In this document: positions 10,248 to 18,201 of the stretch, in pieces
Position numbering within the stretch: the stretch's first letter is position 1
Layout of the letters: each line of letters opens with the position of its first letter
Assembly: GCA_035570935.1 (NCBI GenBank)
Contig: DATMKU010000349.1
Location: 1 to 27,253 of the forward strand
From: AP-15 sp035570935
GTDB taxonomy: Bacteria > Pseudomonadota > Alphaproteobacteria > ATCC43930 > CGMCC-115725
Reading direction: 5' to 3'
DNA: 27,253 nucleotides
Notes under the pieces: generated by a model
The model's database searches: none
What the model saw: the letters and a program-made list of their open reading frames with translations, nothing else
What the model was told of the DNA's origin: nothing
Program-made: the position numbers and the translations under genes

Positions 10248-11578
10248 TAAACAAATCTCGGCCGCAGCACGTGCGTATGTCCGTCGCGCAGATCGAGGGT
10301 AAAGCCTAGCGATTCCCAGAAAGGTCTGCTGCCGGTTGAGGCATTGGCGGTGATTGTCCGCCCCTCAGCTTCCGGTCGCTCCAGCAGGGATCGAGCGAGG
10401 CCACGTGCTATACCCCGGCGGCGAAACGGCCGTCGGACATAAAAGCGCCGCATGCGCAACGCGCCGGGGATTGCCGGCTCGTGCGTAATTCCTCCGATCC
10501 CAGCCAGAACACCGTTTGCGTACGCCGCGAACAGCGCCTCCCCAGCGCGGTCGAAGCGTGTTTTGCCGCCGCTCCACTCTACCGTCAGCGTGTCGAGCAT
10601 GCGGTGTCCCTCAGCATACGCCTCCGTGCGCATCGATTCGAACTCTGTGGGCAGCGCGTCGATGACGCGCTCGAGCTGGACCGCGGCTTGCCCCTCACCC
10701 TCGCACGCCTGCGGCGCGGGTCCCTCCCTCTCCCCACACGCTGGGAGAGGGCCGGGGTGAGGGGCGGCTGCGGGCTCTTCACCGCGCTTGACTTCCTGCC
10801 ACAGTGCTTCGAGCGCATCGAGTTCGGCACCGACGCCGCGTTCCATGGCAAGTGCTTCGAGCGCTCGAAAGCGACGCTCGAATTTGGCGGTAGCGCGGCG
10901 CAGGGCGGCTTCGGGATCGATGTCGAGCTTGCGCGCGAGGTTGGCGGCGGCGAACAGGATGTCGCCCATCTCGTCCTCGATCCTGGAGAGAGCAGCGCCG
11001 CCGTCGGGTTCGCCGGCGATCTCGGCTTCGAGTTCGGCGATCTCCTCGGCAATCTTGGCGATGACCGGAGGCGCCGTCGGCCAGTCGAAGCCGATCCGCG
11101 CCGCGCGGCGCTGGATCTTGGTGGCGCGGAGCAGCGCAGGGAGGGCGAGTGCCACGCCGTCGAGCACACTCTCCGGGTTCCCGGCCGCGGCGGCGCGGGC
11201 GGTCCGTTCCTTGGCCTTGTAGTCCTCCCAGGCCTCGGATTGCGCCGCCGCCGTGGCGATCTCAGCATCGCCAAAGACATGCGGATGACGGCGCACCATC
11301 TTATCGACGATCGTCGCAACGATGTCGGCGAAATCAAACAGTCCTGCCTCCGCGGCCATGCGCGCGTGAAAGACGACCTGGAACAGCAGGTCGCCAAGTT
11401 CGTCCCTTAGCGCGGCCATGTCGCCCCGCGCGATCGCATCGGCGACCTCGTACGCCTCCTCAATCGCATAGGGCGCGATCGTGGCGAAATCCTGTTCGCG
11501 GTCCCACGGGCAGCCGCGTTCCGGGTCGCGCAGCCGCGCCATGATCGCGAGCAGTCGGTCGAGGATAGGCGCCGCCAT
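10244..11578 (-). CDS. mazG: Nucleoside triphosphate pyrophosphohydrolase MazG fused to a C-terminal GNAT acetyltransferase
   Basis: MazG hydrolyses (d)NTPs to monophosphates and pyrophosphate, a house-cleaning role. Residues 1-268 match a full two-repeat MazG: GCPWDREQ, the metal site EEAYE (40-44) with ELGD (60-63), and a second repeat with EEIAE and EDEMGD (201-206). The MazG part ends at LWQEVKRG, the usual C-terminus. Then about 25 residues (272-296) are encoded by an in-frame palindromic repeat, and a GNAT domain follows (about 302-444) with acetyl-CoA loop R386-x-x-G389-x-A391 and PFWESLGF. I see no good start codon at the head of the GNAT part, so one fused protein is likely. The start at 11578 has an AGGG ribosome site; ATGs at 11602 (TAATG with the upstream stop) and 11617 are alternatives. 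Confidence 0.9.
   Translation of the reverse strand: MAAPILDRLLAIMARLRDPERGCPWDREQDFATIAPYAIEEAYEVADAIARGDMAALRDELGDLLFQVVFHARMAAEAGLFDFADIVATIVDKMVRRHPHVFGDAEIATAAAQSEAWEDYKAKERTARAAAAGNPESVLDGVALALPALLRATKIQRRAARIGFDWPTAPPVIAKIAEEIAELEAEIAGEPDGGAALSRIEDEMGDILFAAANLARKLDIDPEAALRRATAKFERRFRALEALAMERGVGAELDALEALWQEVKRGEEPAAAPHPGPLPACGEREGPAPQACEGEGQAAVQLERVIDALPTEFESMRTEAYAEGHRMLDTLTVEWSGGKTRFDRAGEALFAAYANGVLAGIGGITHEPAIPGALRMRRFYVRRPFRRRGIARGLARSLLERPEAEGRTITANASTGSRPFWESLGFTLDLRDGHTHVLRPRFVY
10691..10764. repeat. Palindromic dispersed repeat inside the mazG-GNAT reading frame
   Basis: This element of about 74 bp has an outer stem CCCCTCACCC (10691-10700) pairing with GGGTGAGGGG (10755-10764) and an inner stem CCCTCTCCC (10726-10734) pairing with GGGAGAGGG (10743-10751). 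The cccctcaccc...gggagaggg type is a common dispersed intergenic repeat in proteobacteria. Here it is translated in frame on the minus strand as PHPGPLPACGERE and neighbouring residues, joining MazG to the GNAT domain. Copy number in this genome cannot be judged from one window. Confidence 0.85.
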
Positions 11579-11601
11579 AGGGTCACCCTGATCGCGTTCC
11601 A

Positions 11602-12447
11602 TTACCGGATATTGCATCGAGCGGCCCAGGCGCGGATCGAGCGGCGATACCCTTCCGGCATCGGTAAGGCGTCCAATTCGCCGAGCGCAAAGAGCCCCAG
11701 CCGCCGGTGCTCGGCGCTGACACCCATCGGCCCCTGATCCAGGCGCCGCATGCCATAGCTCATGATCAATACCTCGCGCTGCGGCAGGACCTCGTAGACC
11801 CAGGAATCGAGAATCGCGCCGCCCCCGACCTGGATGCCGAGTTCCTCGGTGATTTCGCGGGCGAGGCCGGTGGCAGGTTCCTCACCCGGTTCGAGCCTTC
11901 CGCCCGGCAATTCCCATTCTCCCCGCTCGTTTTCGAGCAGGACGACCCGGTTGCCCTCGAATAGGACGCCCTTGACCGAGACCGGGAATAATTTACTAAA
12001 CCTTGATGGGCCGTCCGGAACCAACGGTTTGCGAAAGAATATTCGCTGGTGATCAGGCGGATAGTCGAGCGTGCCATAGGCACGATAGCCAAAACGCGGA
12101 TAGAATTCGGGGCCTTGAAACGAAAACGTGTCGAGCATTGCCGAGTGGCACCCAAGATCGATCGCGCGCTGCTCGGCTAACGCCAGCAACCCGCTGCCAA
12201 TACCGCGACGGCGCAAATCGACATGTACCCAAAGCTCGGCGACAAACAACCAGCCGGCATACGTCGAGCCGACAAGCCCGGCCAAGACCTCGCAATCCTG
12301 ATTGCGAACGAAAAACCCCATTCTTGAAAAGCCGGTTTCGCCGAGAAACGCGCGATTGAATGCGTCCAGATTGCGGCCGAGCTTGTCCCAGTCTTCGGCC
12401 GATGGCCGGTCTTCGATCGTCAGCCGCAATTCCTGGGGCAGATCCAT
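11602..12447 (-). CDS. GNAT acetyltransferase-Nudix hydrolase fusion
   Basis: The 281-residue product has two domains. Residues about 1-140 are a GNAT fold with acetyl-CoA loop R79-x-x-G82-x-G84 followed by SGLLALAEQRA and FYPRFGYRAYG. Residues about 150-281 are a Nudix hydrolase with a complete Nudix box: G183, Glu189, then REITEELGI at 197-205, matching GX5EX7REUXEEXGU. Nudix enzymes cleave nucleoside diphosphates linked to another group, often damaged NTPs or coenzyme derivatives; the substrate here is unknown. The start has a clear GGAGGG site five bases upstream. The stop overlaps the possible upstream starts of the MazG-GNAT gene, so the two are probably an operon of two acetyltransferase/pyrophosphatase fusions. 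Confidence 0.88.
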   Translation of the reverse strand: MDLPQELRLTIEDRPSAEDWDKLGRNLDAFNRAFLGETGFSRMGFFVRNQDCEVLAGLVGSTYAGWLFVAELWVHVDLRRRGIGSGLLALAEQRAIDLGCHSAMLDTFSFQGPEFYPRFGYRAYGTLDYPPDHQRIFFRKPLVPDGPSRFSKLFPVSVKGVLFEGNRVVLLENERGEWELPGGRLEPGEEPATGLAREITEELGIQVGGGAILDSWVYEVLPQREVLIMSYGMRRLDQGPMGVSAEHRRLGLFALGELDALPMPEGYRRSIRAWAARCNIR

Positions 12448-12638
12448 CCGATCCCTCCATTGCCCGTCCGTTTCGCCGAGGGCGCAGCCATCGTATCATG
12501 CGCGATCGGAAAGCTTGGCTGCGCGCATCCGGCTGGTGCCTCGCATATCGCTGAGCCGAGGTCGCCGGGGCACAATCACACCCACGAAGCGCCCCCGAAA
12601 ACTCCGCGGCGAGCGGCATTTCAATCTGGCGGACGGGT

Positions 12639-12688
12639 GACATTTTGATCCGGCGCCTACATTTAAATGTCGCATAATATATATTATG
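12639..12688. promoter_or_regulatory. AT-rich nested palindromes in the gap before the GNAT-Nudix gene
   Basis: Three inverted repeats sit within 50 bp: GACATTT/AAATGTC (12639-12645 and 12665-12671), the perfect 12-mer ACATTTAAATGT (12659-12670) and the perfect 16-mer CATAATATATATTATG (12673-12688). The island is strikingly AT-rich for this GC-rich chromosome. It lies just after the stop of the small GNAT gene and about 190 bp before the GNAT-Nudix start, on the same strand. It could be an operator or promoter for the two fusion genes, or the remnant of a mobile element end. The rest of the 254-bp gap (12448-12701) shows no convincing gene. Confidence 0.4.
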
Positions 12689-12701
12689 GAAAATATTGCC
12701 C

Positions 12702-13154
12702 CTAGTGGCCGGCGACCTGCTTGCGCATAAACACGCGATCATAGCTGTCCTGGCGGCCGCGGCCGGTCTCCTCGAAGCCGAGCCGAGTGTAAAGCGCAAT
12801 ATTTTCGGTCATGGTTCGGTGCGTATAGAGCCGAATTTCGCTGAACCCGAACCGCTTCGTTTCCGCTTCTGCAAAAGCGATCAGCCGGCGACCAAAGCCG
12901 CGGCCCTGGCCGTCCGGTCGTACGGCGATGTTGTCGAGCAACAGATGGTCGTCACGCGACAACAGCACAATCATCGCCGCGACCACGCCGTCGGCGTCTT
13001 CGAGCACGCTGACGGTGCCGGCGGCAATCTGCGCCGCGTAGTCGTCAAGCATCGGGCCGGGTGGCTTGCCCATCCGATCGAGATAGATCGAATAGGCTGC
13101 CCGAACGATCGCCTCGACCGCGGCGCAATCGGCCGCCTTCGCCGGCCGGATCAT
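12702..13154 (-). CDS. GNAT-family N-acetyltransferase
   Basis: This is a 150-residue single-domain GNAT protein. The fold is visible from MIRPAKAADCAAVEAIV, strand LLLDNIAVRP, the acetyl-CoA loop Q83-x-x-G86-x-G88, helix RRLIAFAEAE and the C-terminal NIALYTRLGFEE. It resembles the RimI/small-molecule GNAT type, but neither a protein nor a small-molecule substrate can be named. Its start overlaps the stop of the MBL hydrolase gene by four bases (13151-13154), so it is probably the last gene of the long mltB-to-GNAT transcript. It is distinct in sequence from the two GNAT domains in the neighbouring fusions. Confidence 0.88.
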   Translation of the reverse strand: MIRPAKAADCAAVEAIVRAAYSIYLDRMGKPPGPMLDDYAAQIAAGTVSVLEDADGVVAAMIVLLSRDDHLLLDNIAVRPDGQGRGFGRRLIAFAEAETKRFGFSEIRLYTHRTMTENIALYTRLGFEETGRGRQDSYDRVFMRKQVAGH

Positions 13155-13924
13155 GGATCGGGCAATTCAACCGCGAGGCCGTCGAAACCGGGCTCGACCC
13201 CGGCGGGCAACTCCGCGGCGAGCGCCCGGTAGTCGAGGCTTTGATCCATATGGGTCAGGACGGCGCGGCGCGGGCGCACCCGCTCGATCCAGCCGAGGGT
13301 CTTGTCGAGATGGCTGTGGGTCGGATGCGGCGCGCGGCGCAGGCAATCGATGATCCACAATTCCACCCCGGCGATCACCTCGAACGCGGCGTCGCCGAGT
13401 TCGGTCACATCGGTCGAATACGCCAGCGGACCGATGCGAAAGCCCAAGGTCGTGCTGTAACCGTGGTCCTGAACAAACGGCGCCACCGGCACACCGCGGA
13501 TCGTGAACGGGCCGGTAATCTCGTTCGCTGCGAGCGTCGGCCTGTAATACCGGCCGGGCTCGGAGGGCGACGTCAGCGCATAGCCGAAGCGGCGGCGGAT
13601 CTCCGACAGGGTCTTAGCGTCGGCCCAGAGCGGGATCGCCGCCTGCATCAACCGGTTCAGCTGGCGGATGTCGTCAATGCCATGCAGATGATCGGCATGC
13701 GCATGGGTCATCACGACCGCGTCGAGCCGGCTTACCCTCGCGTCGATCAATTGCTCGCGCAGATCGGGCGAGGTGTCGATCAGGATCAAAACCTCGCCGA
13801 TTTCGACCAACAGCGACACTCGGCGGCGCCGGTTGCGGGGGTCCGTGGGGTCGCATTCGCCCCAATTCGGACCGATCGCCGGCACCCCGGTCGATGCGCC
13901 GCAGCCGAGGATCGTGACCTTCAT
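13151..13924 (-). CDS. MBL-fold metal-dependent hydrolase, PhnP-like
   Basis: The 257-residue product is a metallo-beta-lactamase-fold hydrolase. It begins MKVTILGCGASTGVP, a start typical of PhnP/RNase Z-like phosphodiesterases. It has the metal motif THAHADHLHG with His74, His76, Asp78 and His79, and further ligands in VAPFVQDHG, YSTDVTELG and LTHMDQSLDY. Members of this alphaproteobacterial group are conserved next to tatD and metG and may cleave cyclic phosphates or other phosphodiesters; the true substrate is unknown. It overlaps tatD (ATGA, 13921-13924) and the small GNAT (13151-13154). Confidence 0.88.
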   Translation of the reverse strand: MKVTILGCGASTGVPAIGPNWGECDPTDPRNRRRRVSLLVEIGEVLILIDTSPDLREQLIDARVSRLDAVVMTHAHADHLHGIDDIRQLNRLMQAAIPLWADAKTLSEIRRRFGYALTSPSEPGRYYRPTLAANEITGPFTIRGVPVAPFVQDHGYSTTLGFRIGPLAYSTDVTELGDAAFEVIAGVELWIIDCLRRAPHPTHSHLDKTLGWIERVRPRRAVLTHMDQSLDYRALAAELPAGVEPGFDGLAVELPDP

Positions 13925-14712
13925 CGGCCGGGTGCTGATGCGGCCGGCGGTCTTGCCTTGTTAAACAGGCGGAAGAAATTGGCGGTGGTCGCCGCCGCCA
14001 GGGCCTCCATCTCGACTCCTTTCAGCGCCGCCACGGCCGCCGCCGTGGCCCTGACAAAGGCCGGTTCGTTGCGCTTGCCGCGATACGGCACCGGTGCGAG
14101 ATAGGGGCTGTCGGTCTCAATCAGCAACCGGCCGAGCGGCAGGTCGCGCACGATCCCCCTCAGGTCTTCGGCGTTCTTGAAGGTTACGATACCTGAGATC
14201 GAGATGTAAAACCCGAGCGCCAGCGCCGCTTCGGCGAGACCCCGCCCGCTCGAAAAGCAATGCAGGACACCGGGCGGCGGGCGCTCCTCGGCGAGAATGC
14301 CGGCGATGTCGTCGTCGGCCTCGCGGGCGTGGACGATCAGCGGCAGCCCGGTCTCTCGCGAGGCCGCGATATGGACGCGAAAGACCCGCTTCTGGATGTC
14401 GCGCGGGCTCAGATCGTAATGATAGTCGAGCCCGGTCTCGCCGATGCCGACGACTTTGGGATGCGCCGCCAGCGTCGAAAGCCGCTCGGGCAACAGATCG
14501 GCATGGTCCGCGGCCTCGTGCGGATGGGCGCCGACCGAGCACCAGATGTCGTCATCGGTCTCGGCGATCGCGCGCACACGGGGAAACTCGTCGAGCCGCG
14601 TGCCGATCGTCAGCATGGTCGCGACCCCGGCGGCGCGGGCGCGGGCAACGGCCGCCTCGCGCTCGGCGGCAAAGTCTGCGAAGTCGAGATGGCAATGGCT
14701 GTCGACCAGCAT
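13921..14712 (-). CDS. tatD: TatD-family metal-dependent deoxyribonuclease
   Basis: TatD proteins are TIM-barrel metal-dependent nucleases (3'-5' exonuclease activity in E. coli). The 263-residue product has all the expected ligands: His6 and His8 in VDSHCHLDF, Glu92 in GIGETGLDYHYD, His128 in IVHAREA, His151 in VLHCFSSG and Asp201 in IETDSPYLAP. I chose the ATG at 14712 because the domain begins directly there and GAGGGGG lies upstream. An ATG at 14748, overlapping the metG stop as ATGA, would add 12 residues. The metG-tatD-MBL order is conserved in many bacteria. Confidence 0.94.
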   Translation of the reverse strand: MLVDSHCHLDFADFAAEREAAVARARAAGVATMLTIGTRLDEFPRVRAIAETDDDIWCSVGAHPHEAADHADLLPERLSTLAAHPKVVGIGETGLDYHYDLSPRDIQKRVFRVHIAASRETGLPLIVHAREADDDIAGILAEERPPPGVLHCFSSGRGLAEAALALGFYISISGIVTFKNAEDLRGIVRDLPLGRLLIETDSPYLAPVPYRGKRNEPAFVRATAAAVAALKGVEMEALAAATTANFFRLFNKARPPAASAPGR

Positions 14713-14744
14713 CGCCGGACGGTCCCCCTCGCCCAACCCGCCGC

Positions 14745-16280
14745 TCATGCCGCGGGCGCCTCGACAAAGCGCGGAAAGATCCCCTCGGGTTTTGGCAAGC
14801 GGGTTCCGGGGGTCAGCGGCGCTTGCTTCAGTGCTGCGAAATCGCGCGATCCCACCGGCACCGCCAGTTGGTCGAGCAGTTTGGCTGCAGCATTTGGAAC
14901 AAAGGGTTGCACCAAAGTCGCGAAATACCGGATCGTCTCCGCGAGAGTATAGAGCACCATGCGCATCCGCGCCGGGTCGCTGCGCCGCAACGCCCACGGC
15001 GCCTGTTCGTCGGTATAGCGGTTGGCCTCGCCAACCACCCGCCAGATGGTTTCGAGCGCCAGGTGAAAGGCCTGCTCTTGCATATGGATACGAACGTTTC
15101 CCAACAAAGTACGTGCATTGGCGAGCAATGCTTCGTCGGCCTCGGCGAGCACCCCAGGCTCGGGTACCGCGCCATCGCACTCGCGGTTGATCATGACCAG
15201 CACACGCTGCGCCAAATTGCCGAAATCATTGGCGAGGTCGGCATTCAGCCGCGCCACGACCGCGCGGTGCGAGAAGTCGCCGTCGCTGCCGAAAGGCAGT
15301 TCGCGCAAGAGAAAATAGCGCACGGGATCAACCCCATAGGTATCGACCAATTGCTTCGGTGGAATAACGTTGCCGAGGGATTTCGACATCTTCTGCCCTT
15401 CGACCGTCCACCAGCCGTTCGCAAAAACGCGGCGCGGCGGTTCGAGCCCTGCCGCCATCAGGAAGGCCGGCCAATAGACCGAGTGAAAACGCAGTATGTC
15501 CTTACCTACCACGTGAAGAACGGTCGGCCAAAACATTGCGAACTCGGAGCTGTCCTCGTCAGGATAGCCGAGTGCGGTGATATAGTTGGTCAGCGCGTCG
15601 AGCCAGACGTAAATCACATGCTTCGAATTGCCGGGAACCGGAATTCCCCAGCTGAAGCTGGTGCGAGAGATCGATAGATCCTTCAGCCCGCCTTTGACAA
15701 AGCTGATGACTTCGTTGCGGCCGCCGCGCGGCGCCACCGCATCCGGATTCGCCTCGTAATACGCCAAAAGCCGGTCTTGCCAAGCGGATAACCGGAAAAA
15801 GTAATTTTCTTCTTCAAGCCATTCGACCTCGGCGCCGGTCGGGGCCTTGCCGTCGACCAGCTCGCTTTCTTCATAAAAGGCTTCGTCGCGGACCGAATAC
15901 CATCCGGAAAACCGGCCGAGATAAATCTCGCCGCGGCTTTCCAACTCGCGCCACAGCGCCTGCACGGCGCGAGTGTGGCGCGGCTCGGTCGTGCGGATGA
16001 AGTCGTCCTGGCTGATGTCGAGCAGCCGGGTCACGTCTCGGAATGCGCCGGAGATGCGATCGGCGAATTCCAGCGGCGAAATGCCCGCCGCACGCGCCGA
16101 TTGCTCTACCTTCTGGCCGTGTTCGTCCGTCCCCGTGAGGAATTTGACGCGTCGGCCGTCGAGCCGCATGAACCGCGCCAACGCGTCGCAAGCCACCGTC
16201 GTATAGGCGTGGCCGAGATGCGGCTGGTCGTTGACATAGTAGATCGGCGTCGTAATGAAAAAGGGCCGGTCGGCGGTCAT
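14745..16280 (-). CDS. metG: Methionyl-tRNA synthetase, zinc-less type
   Basis: This class I synthetase charges methionine onto tRNA-Met. The 511 residues contain the HIGH-type motif HLGH (21-24), TGTDEHGQK, and the KMSKS loop in GQKMSKSLGN (near residue 300), with the anticodon-binding helices at the C-terminus. The region GWYSVRDEAFYEESEL has no paired cysteines, so this is the form without a zinc knuckle and without the C-terminal dimerisation domain, as usual in alphaproteobacteria. The ATG at 16280 has GGAG six bases upstream; an in-frame TTG at 16292 would put the start inside that site. The stop overlaps an alternative tatD start. Confidence 0.97.
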   Translation of the reverse strand: MTADRPFFITTPIYYVNDQPHLGHAYTTVACDALARFMRLDGRRVKFLTGTDEHGQKVEQSARAAGISPLEFADRISGAFRDVTRLLDISQDDFIRTTEPRHTRAVQALWRELESRGEIYLGRFSGWYSVRDEAFYEESELVDGKAPTGAEVEWLEEENYFFRLSAWQDRLLAYYEANPDAVAPRGGRNEVISFVKGGLKDLSISRTSFSWGIPVPGNSKHVIYVWLDALTNYITALGYPDEDSSEFAMFWPTVLHVVGKDILRFHSVYWPAFLMAAGLEPPRRVFANGWWTVEGQKMSKSLGNVIPPKQLVDTYGVDPVRYFLLRELPFGSDGDFSHRAVVARLNADLANDFGNLAQRVLVMINRECDGAVPEPGVLAEADEALLANARTLLGNVRIHMQEQAFHLALETIWRVVGEANRYTDEQAPWALRRSDPARMRMVLYTLAETIRYFATLVQPFVPNAAAKLLDQLAVPVGSRDFAALKQAPLTPGTRLPKPEGIFPRFVEAPAA

Positions 16281-16328
16281 TGCTGTCTCCAAAGCCCAGA
16301 TATGGGCCGGGACCGGCTGCGATCCAGC

Positions 16329-16344
16329 GCGCCGCCGGCGGCGC
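16329..16344. other. GC palindrome in the holB-metG gap
   Basis: The perfect 16-mer GCGCCGCCGGCGGCGC lies directly beyond the holB stop. It is followed by a T run (16347-16351) on the plus strand only, so read in plus direction it looks like an intrinsic terminator, but the genes here run on the minus strand. It may form a hairpin in the holB-metG message. The holB TAA stop itself uses part of the T run. Confidence 0.35.
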
Positions 16345-16349
16345 CGTTT

Positions 16350-17471
16350 TTAACGCGCCGTCTCCTCGATGGCAAAGAAGGCGCCGAGCACGGTTTGCTT
16401 GCGGTCGAGGTTGAGTTCGCGCGTGGCGGCGAAACTGCGAAGAATCTCCTCGCGCAAATCCGCCCAGCCCGCCGGGTCGGCGCGGGCTGCGAGAAGTTGC
16501 ATCGCAGCCCCTTCGCCGGCGACGATTTCGCCGGGGCGTCTCGCGGCTCCCGCCGCAAGTCGCGCAAGAAATTGCGACAACAACTCTTCGCCGGCGCGAT
16601 AGGCGTCCTCTGAATCGGCGCGGGCAAGCCGGTCGGCGAGGTTGTGCAGCCGACCGGGATCGATCGCCGGCACCTCGTCGAGCAATTCGATCACCGAGCG
16701 GTAGAGTTCGATCCCCCCGGCATCGGCCAGCTCCAAGGCGCGGCCGACGCTGCCGCCGCTCAGCGCCGCTAGCGCCTCCGCCTCGGCGGCATCGAGCCGC
16801 GGCCGGTAACGGCGCAGCAATTGGGCCGCGAGCGGCAGCGTCAGCGGCGCCATAACCTGCCGCCGGCAGCGCGAGCGGATCGTCGGTAACAGCCGCCCGG
16901 GATTGTGGCTGACCAGCAGCAGCAGCGCACGATCGGGCGGCTCTTCGAGGGTCTTCAGCACTGCGTTCGCGGCGTTGCGGTTCATTTCTTCGGCGCCGTC
17001 GACAATGACGATCCGCCACCCCTCCTCAGCGGCGGTTAGCCGAAAAAACGCCGCGATTTCACGCGTATCCTCGACAACGATCTCGCCGCGCAGCCGTTTG
17101 CGCCGCGGGTCCCAGGCGCGCTCGACCGTCAACAGATCGGCATGGCCGCCGGCCGCGACGCGGCGGAACACCCCGCTTTCGGGGTCGATCGCCAGCCCGG
17201 CCGCGCCCTCCCTCGCGGGTCCGACCAAGAGATCTCTGCCCGCGCCGTCCGATCCCTGCCCTTGCGCGAACAAAAAGCGGGCAAGGCGAAACGCGAGCGT
17301 CGCCTTGCCTATGCCGCGCGGCCCGGCCAGCAGGATCGCATGCGGCAGCCGCCCGGCGCGAAACAACCGCTCCAGTTCGTGCTCGACCCCCTCATGGCCG
17401 ACGAGATCCGGGTTTGCCCGCGGCGGCGGAACCGCACCCGTTGGTTCGATCTGCTCGGCATTACGCGCCAC
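16350..17471 (-). CDS. holB: DNA polymerase III delta' subunit
   Basis: Delta' is the stator subunit of the clamp loader that places the beta clamp on DNA. The 373 residues show an AAA+ domain with VGHEGVEHELE, Walker-A-like GPRGIGKA (50-57), VIVDGAEEMNRNAANAVLKTLEEPP and the sensor/arginine-finger SRC motif in IRSRCRR. The zinc-binding cysteines found in E. coli delta' are absent in the region after the P-loop. The start is a GTG at 17471 with GGGGCG upstream, overlapping the tmk stop by 11 bases. The tmk-holB-metG order is widely conserved. Confidence 0.93.
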   Translation of the reverse strand: MARNAEQIEPTGAVPPPRANPDLVGHEGVEHELERLFRAGRLPHAILLAGPRGIGKATLAFRLARFLFAQGQGSDGAGRDLLVGPAREGAAGLAIDPESGVFRRVAAGGHADLLTVERAWDPRRKRLRGEIVVEDTREIAAFFRLTAAEEGWRIVIVDGAEEMNRNAANAVLKTLEEPPDRALLLLVSHNPGRLLPTIRSRCRRQVMAPLTLPLAAQLLRRYRPRLDAAEAEALAALSGGSVGRALELADAGGIELYRSVIELLDEVPAIDPGRLHNLADRLARADSEDAYRAGEELLSQFLARLAAGAARRPGEIVAGEGAAMQLLAARADPAGWADLREEILRSFAATRELNLDRKQTVLGAFFAIEETAR

Positions 17472-18198
17472 CGCGGCGCCCCGATAAGCGTCGAGTTGGC
17501 TTCCGCCCCTTGCCTCCCGCTGATACGGGCGCCTCCCTTTCCCCGTCCAGAGGAGCCGAAGGGTCGAGATCGAGGCCGAGCCGTTGCCAAACCGCGGCTA
17601 GCACGGCGCGGTGGACCGCCGCCGGCTCGATGGCGGCGTCGACCAGCACGCAACGCGCCGGTTCGGCGGCCGCGATTGTAAGGAAACCTTGACGCAACCT
17701 TTCATGGAAGGCGTGGCCGAGGCGTTCGAAACGATCGGCGGCGGCGCGGCGGAGGGCGGCACGGGCGAGCCCGATTTCGACCGGAAGATCGAGGACCAGT
17801 GTCAGATCCGGCCCGAAATCGCCGAGTGCGAAGCGGTGCAATGCCGTCAGGTCCGCCGGCATCAGCCCGCGGCCATAGCCCTGATAGGCCAATGTCGAAT
17901 CGGCAAACCGGTCGGCCACGACCCAGACGCCGCGCGCCAATGCCGGCTCGATCAGCTTCGCGACATGGTCGCGCCGCGCTGCGACCACCAGCAGCGCCTC
18001 CCCGACGGCATCCCACCGTTCGCCGTCGCCTTCCAGCAACAGCCGACGAATGGCCTCCGCCCCGGGCGACCCGCCTGGCTCACGTGTCGCCAGCGCTGCG
18101 ATCCCTGCCCGTTCGAGCGATGCAACGAGCAGCGGCGCCTGTGTCGACTTGCCAGCCCCCTCCCCGCCTTCGATGGTGATGAAGCGGCCGCGCGCCAT
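17461..18198 (-). CDS. tmk: Thymidylate kinase (dTMP kinase)
   Basis: The enzyme phosphorylates dTMP to dTDP for DNA synthesis. The 245-residue protein has the P-loop GGEGAGKST (11-19), the DR(Y/F)-type motif ADRFADSTLAYQGYGRG, REPGGSPGAEAIR and the lid-region arginines around ALRRAAADRFE. The family is about 210 residues; here a tail of about 35 residues rich in Gly, Arg and Lys follows AAVWQRLGL. Part of the tail overlaps the holB start. The stop of dac lies 3 bp upstream of its ATG, so dac-tmk-holB is tightly packed. Confidence 0.96.
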   Translation of the reverse strand: MARGRFITIEGGEGAGKSTQAPLLVASLERAGIAALATREPGGSPGAEAIRRLLLEGDGERWDAVGEALLVVAARRDHVAKLIEPALARGVWVVADRFADSTLAYQGYGRGLMPADLTALHRFALGDFGPDLTLVLDLPVEIGLARAALRRAAADRFERLGHAFHERLRQGFLTIAAAEPARCVLVDAAIEPAAVHRAVLAAVWQRLGLDLDPSAPLDGEREAPVSAGGKGRKPTRRLSGRRGGA

Positions 18199-18201
18199 GC
18201 C

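Noticed and set aside
14748..15180. Upstream extension of the tatD reading frame
   Set aside because: It lies inside metG in another frame and has no TatD sequence before the HCH motif near 14712.
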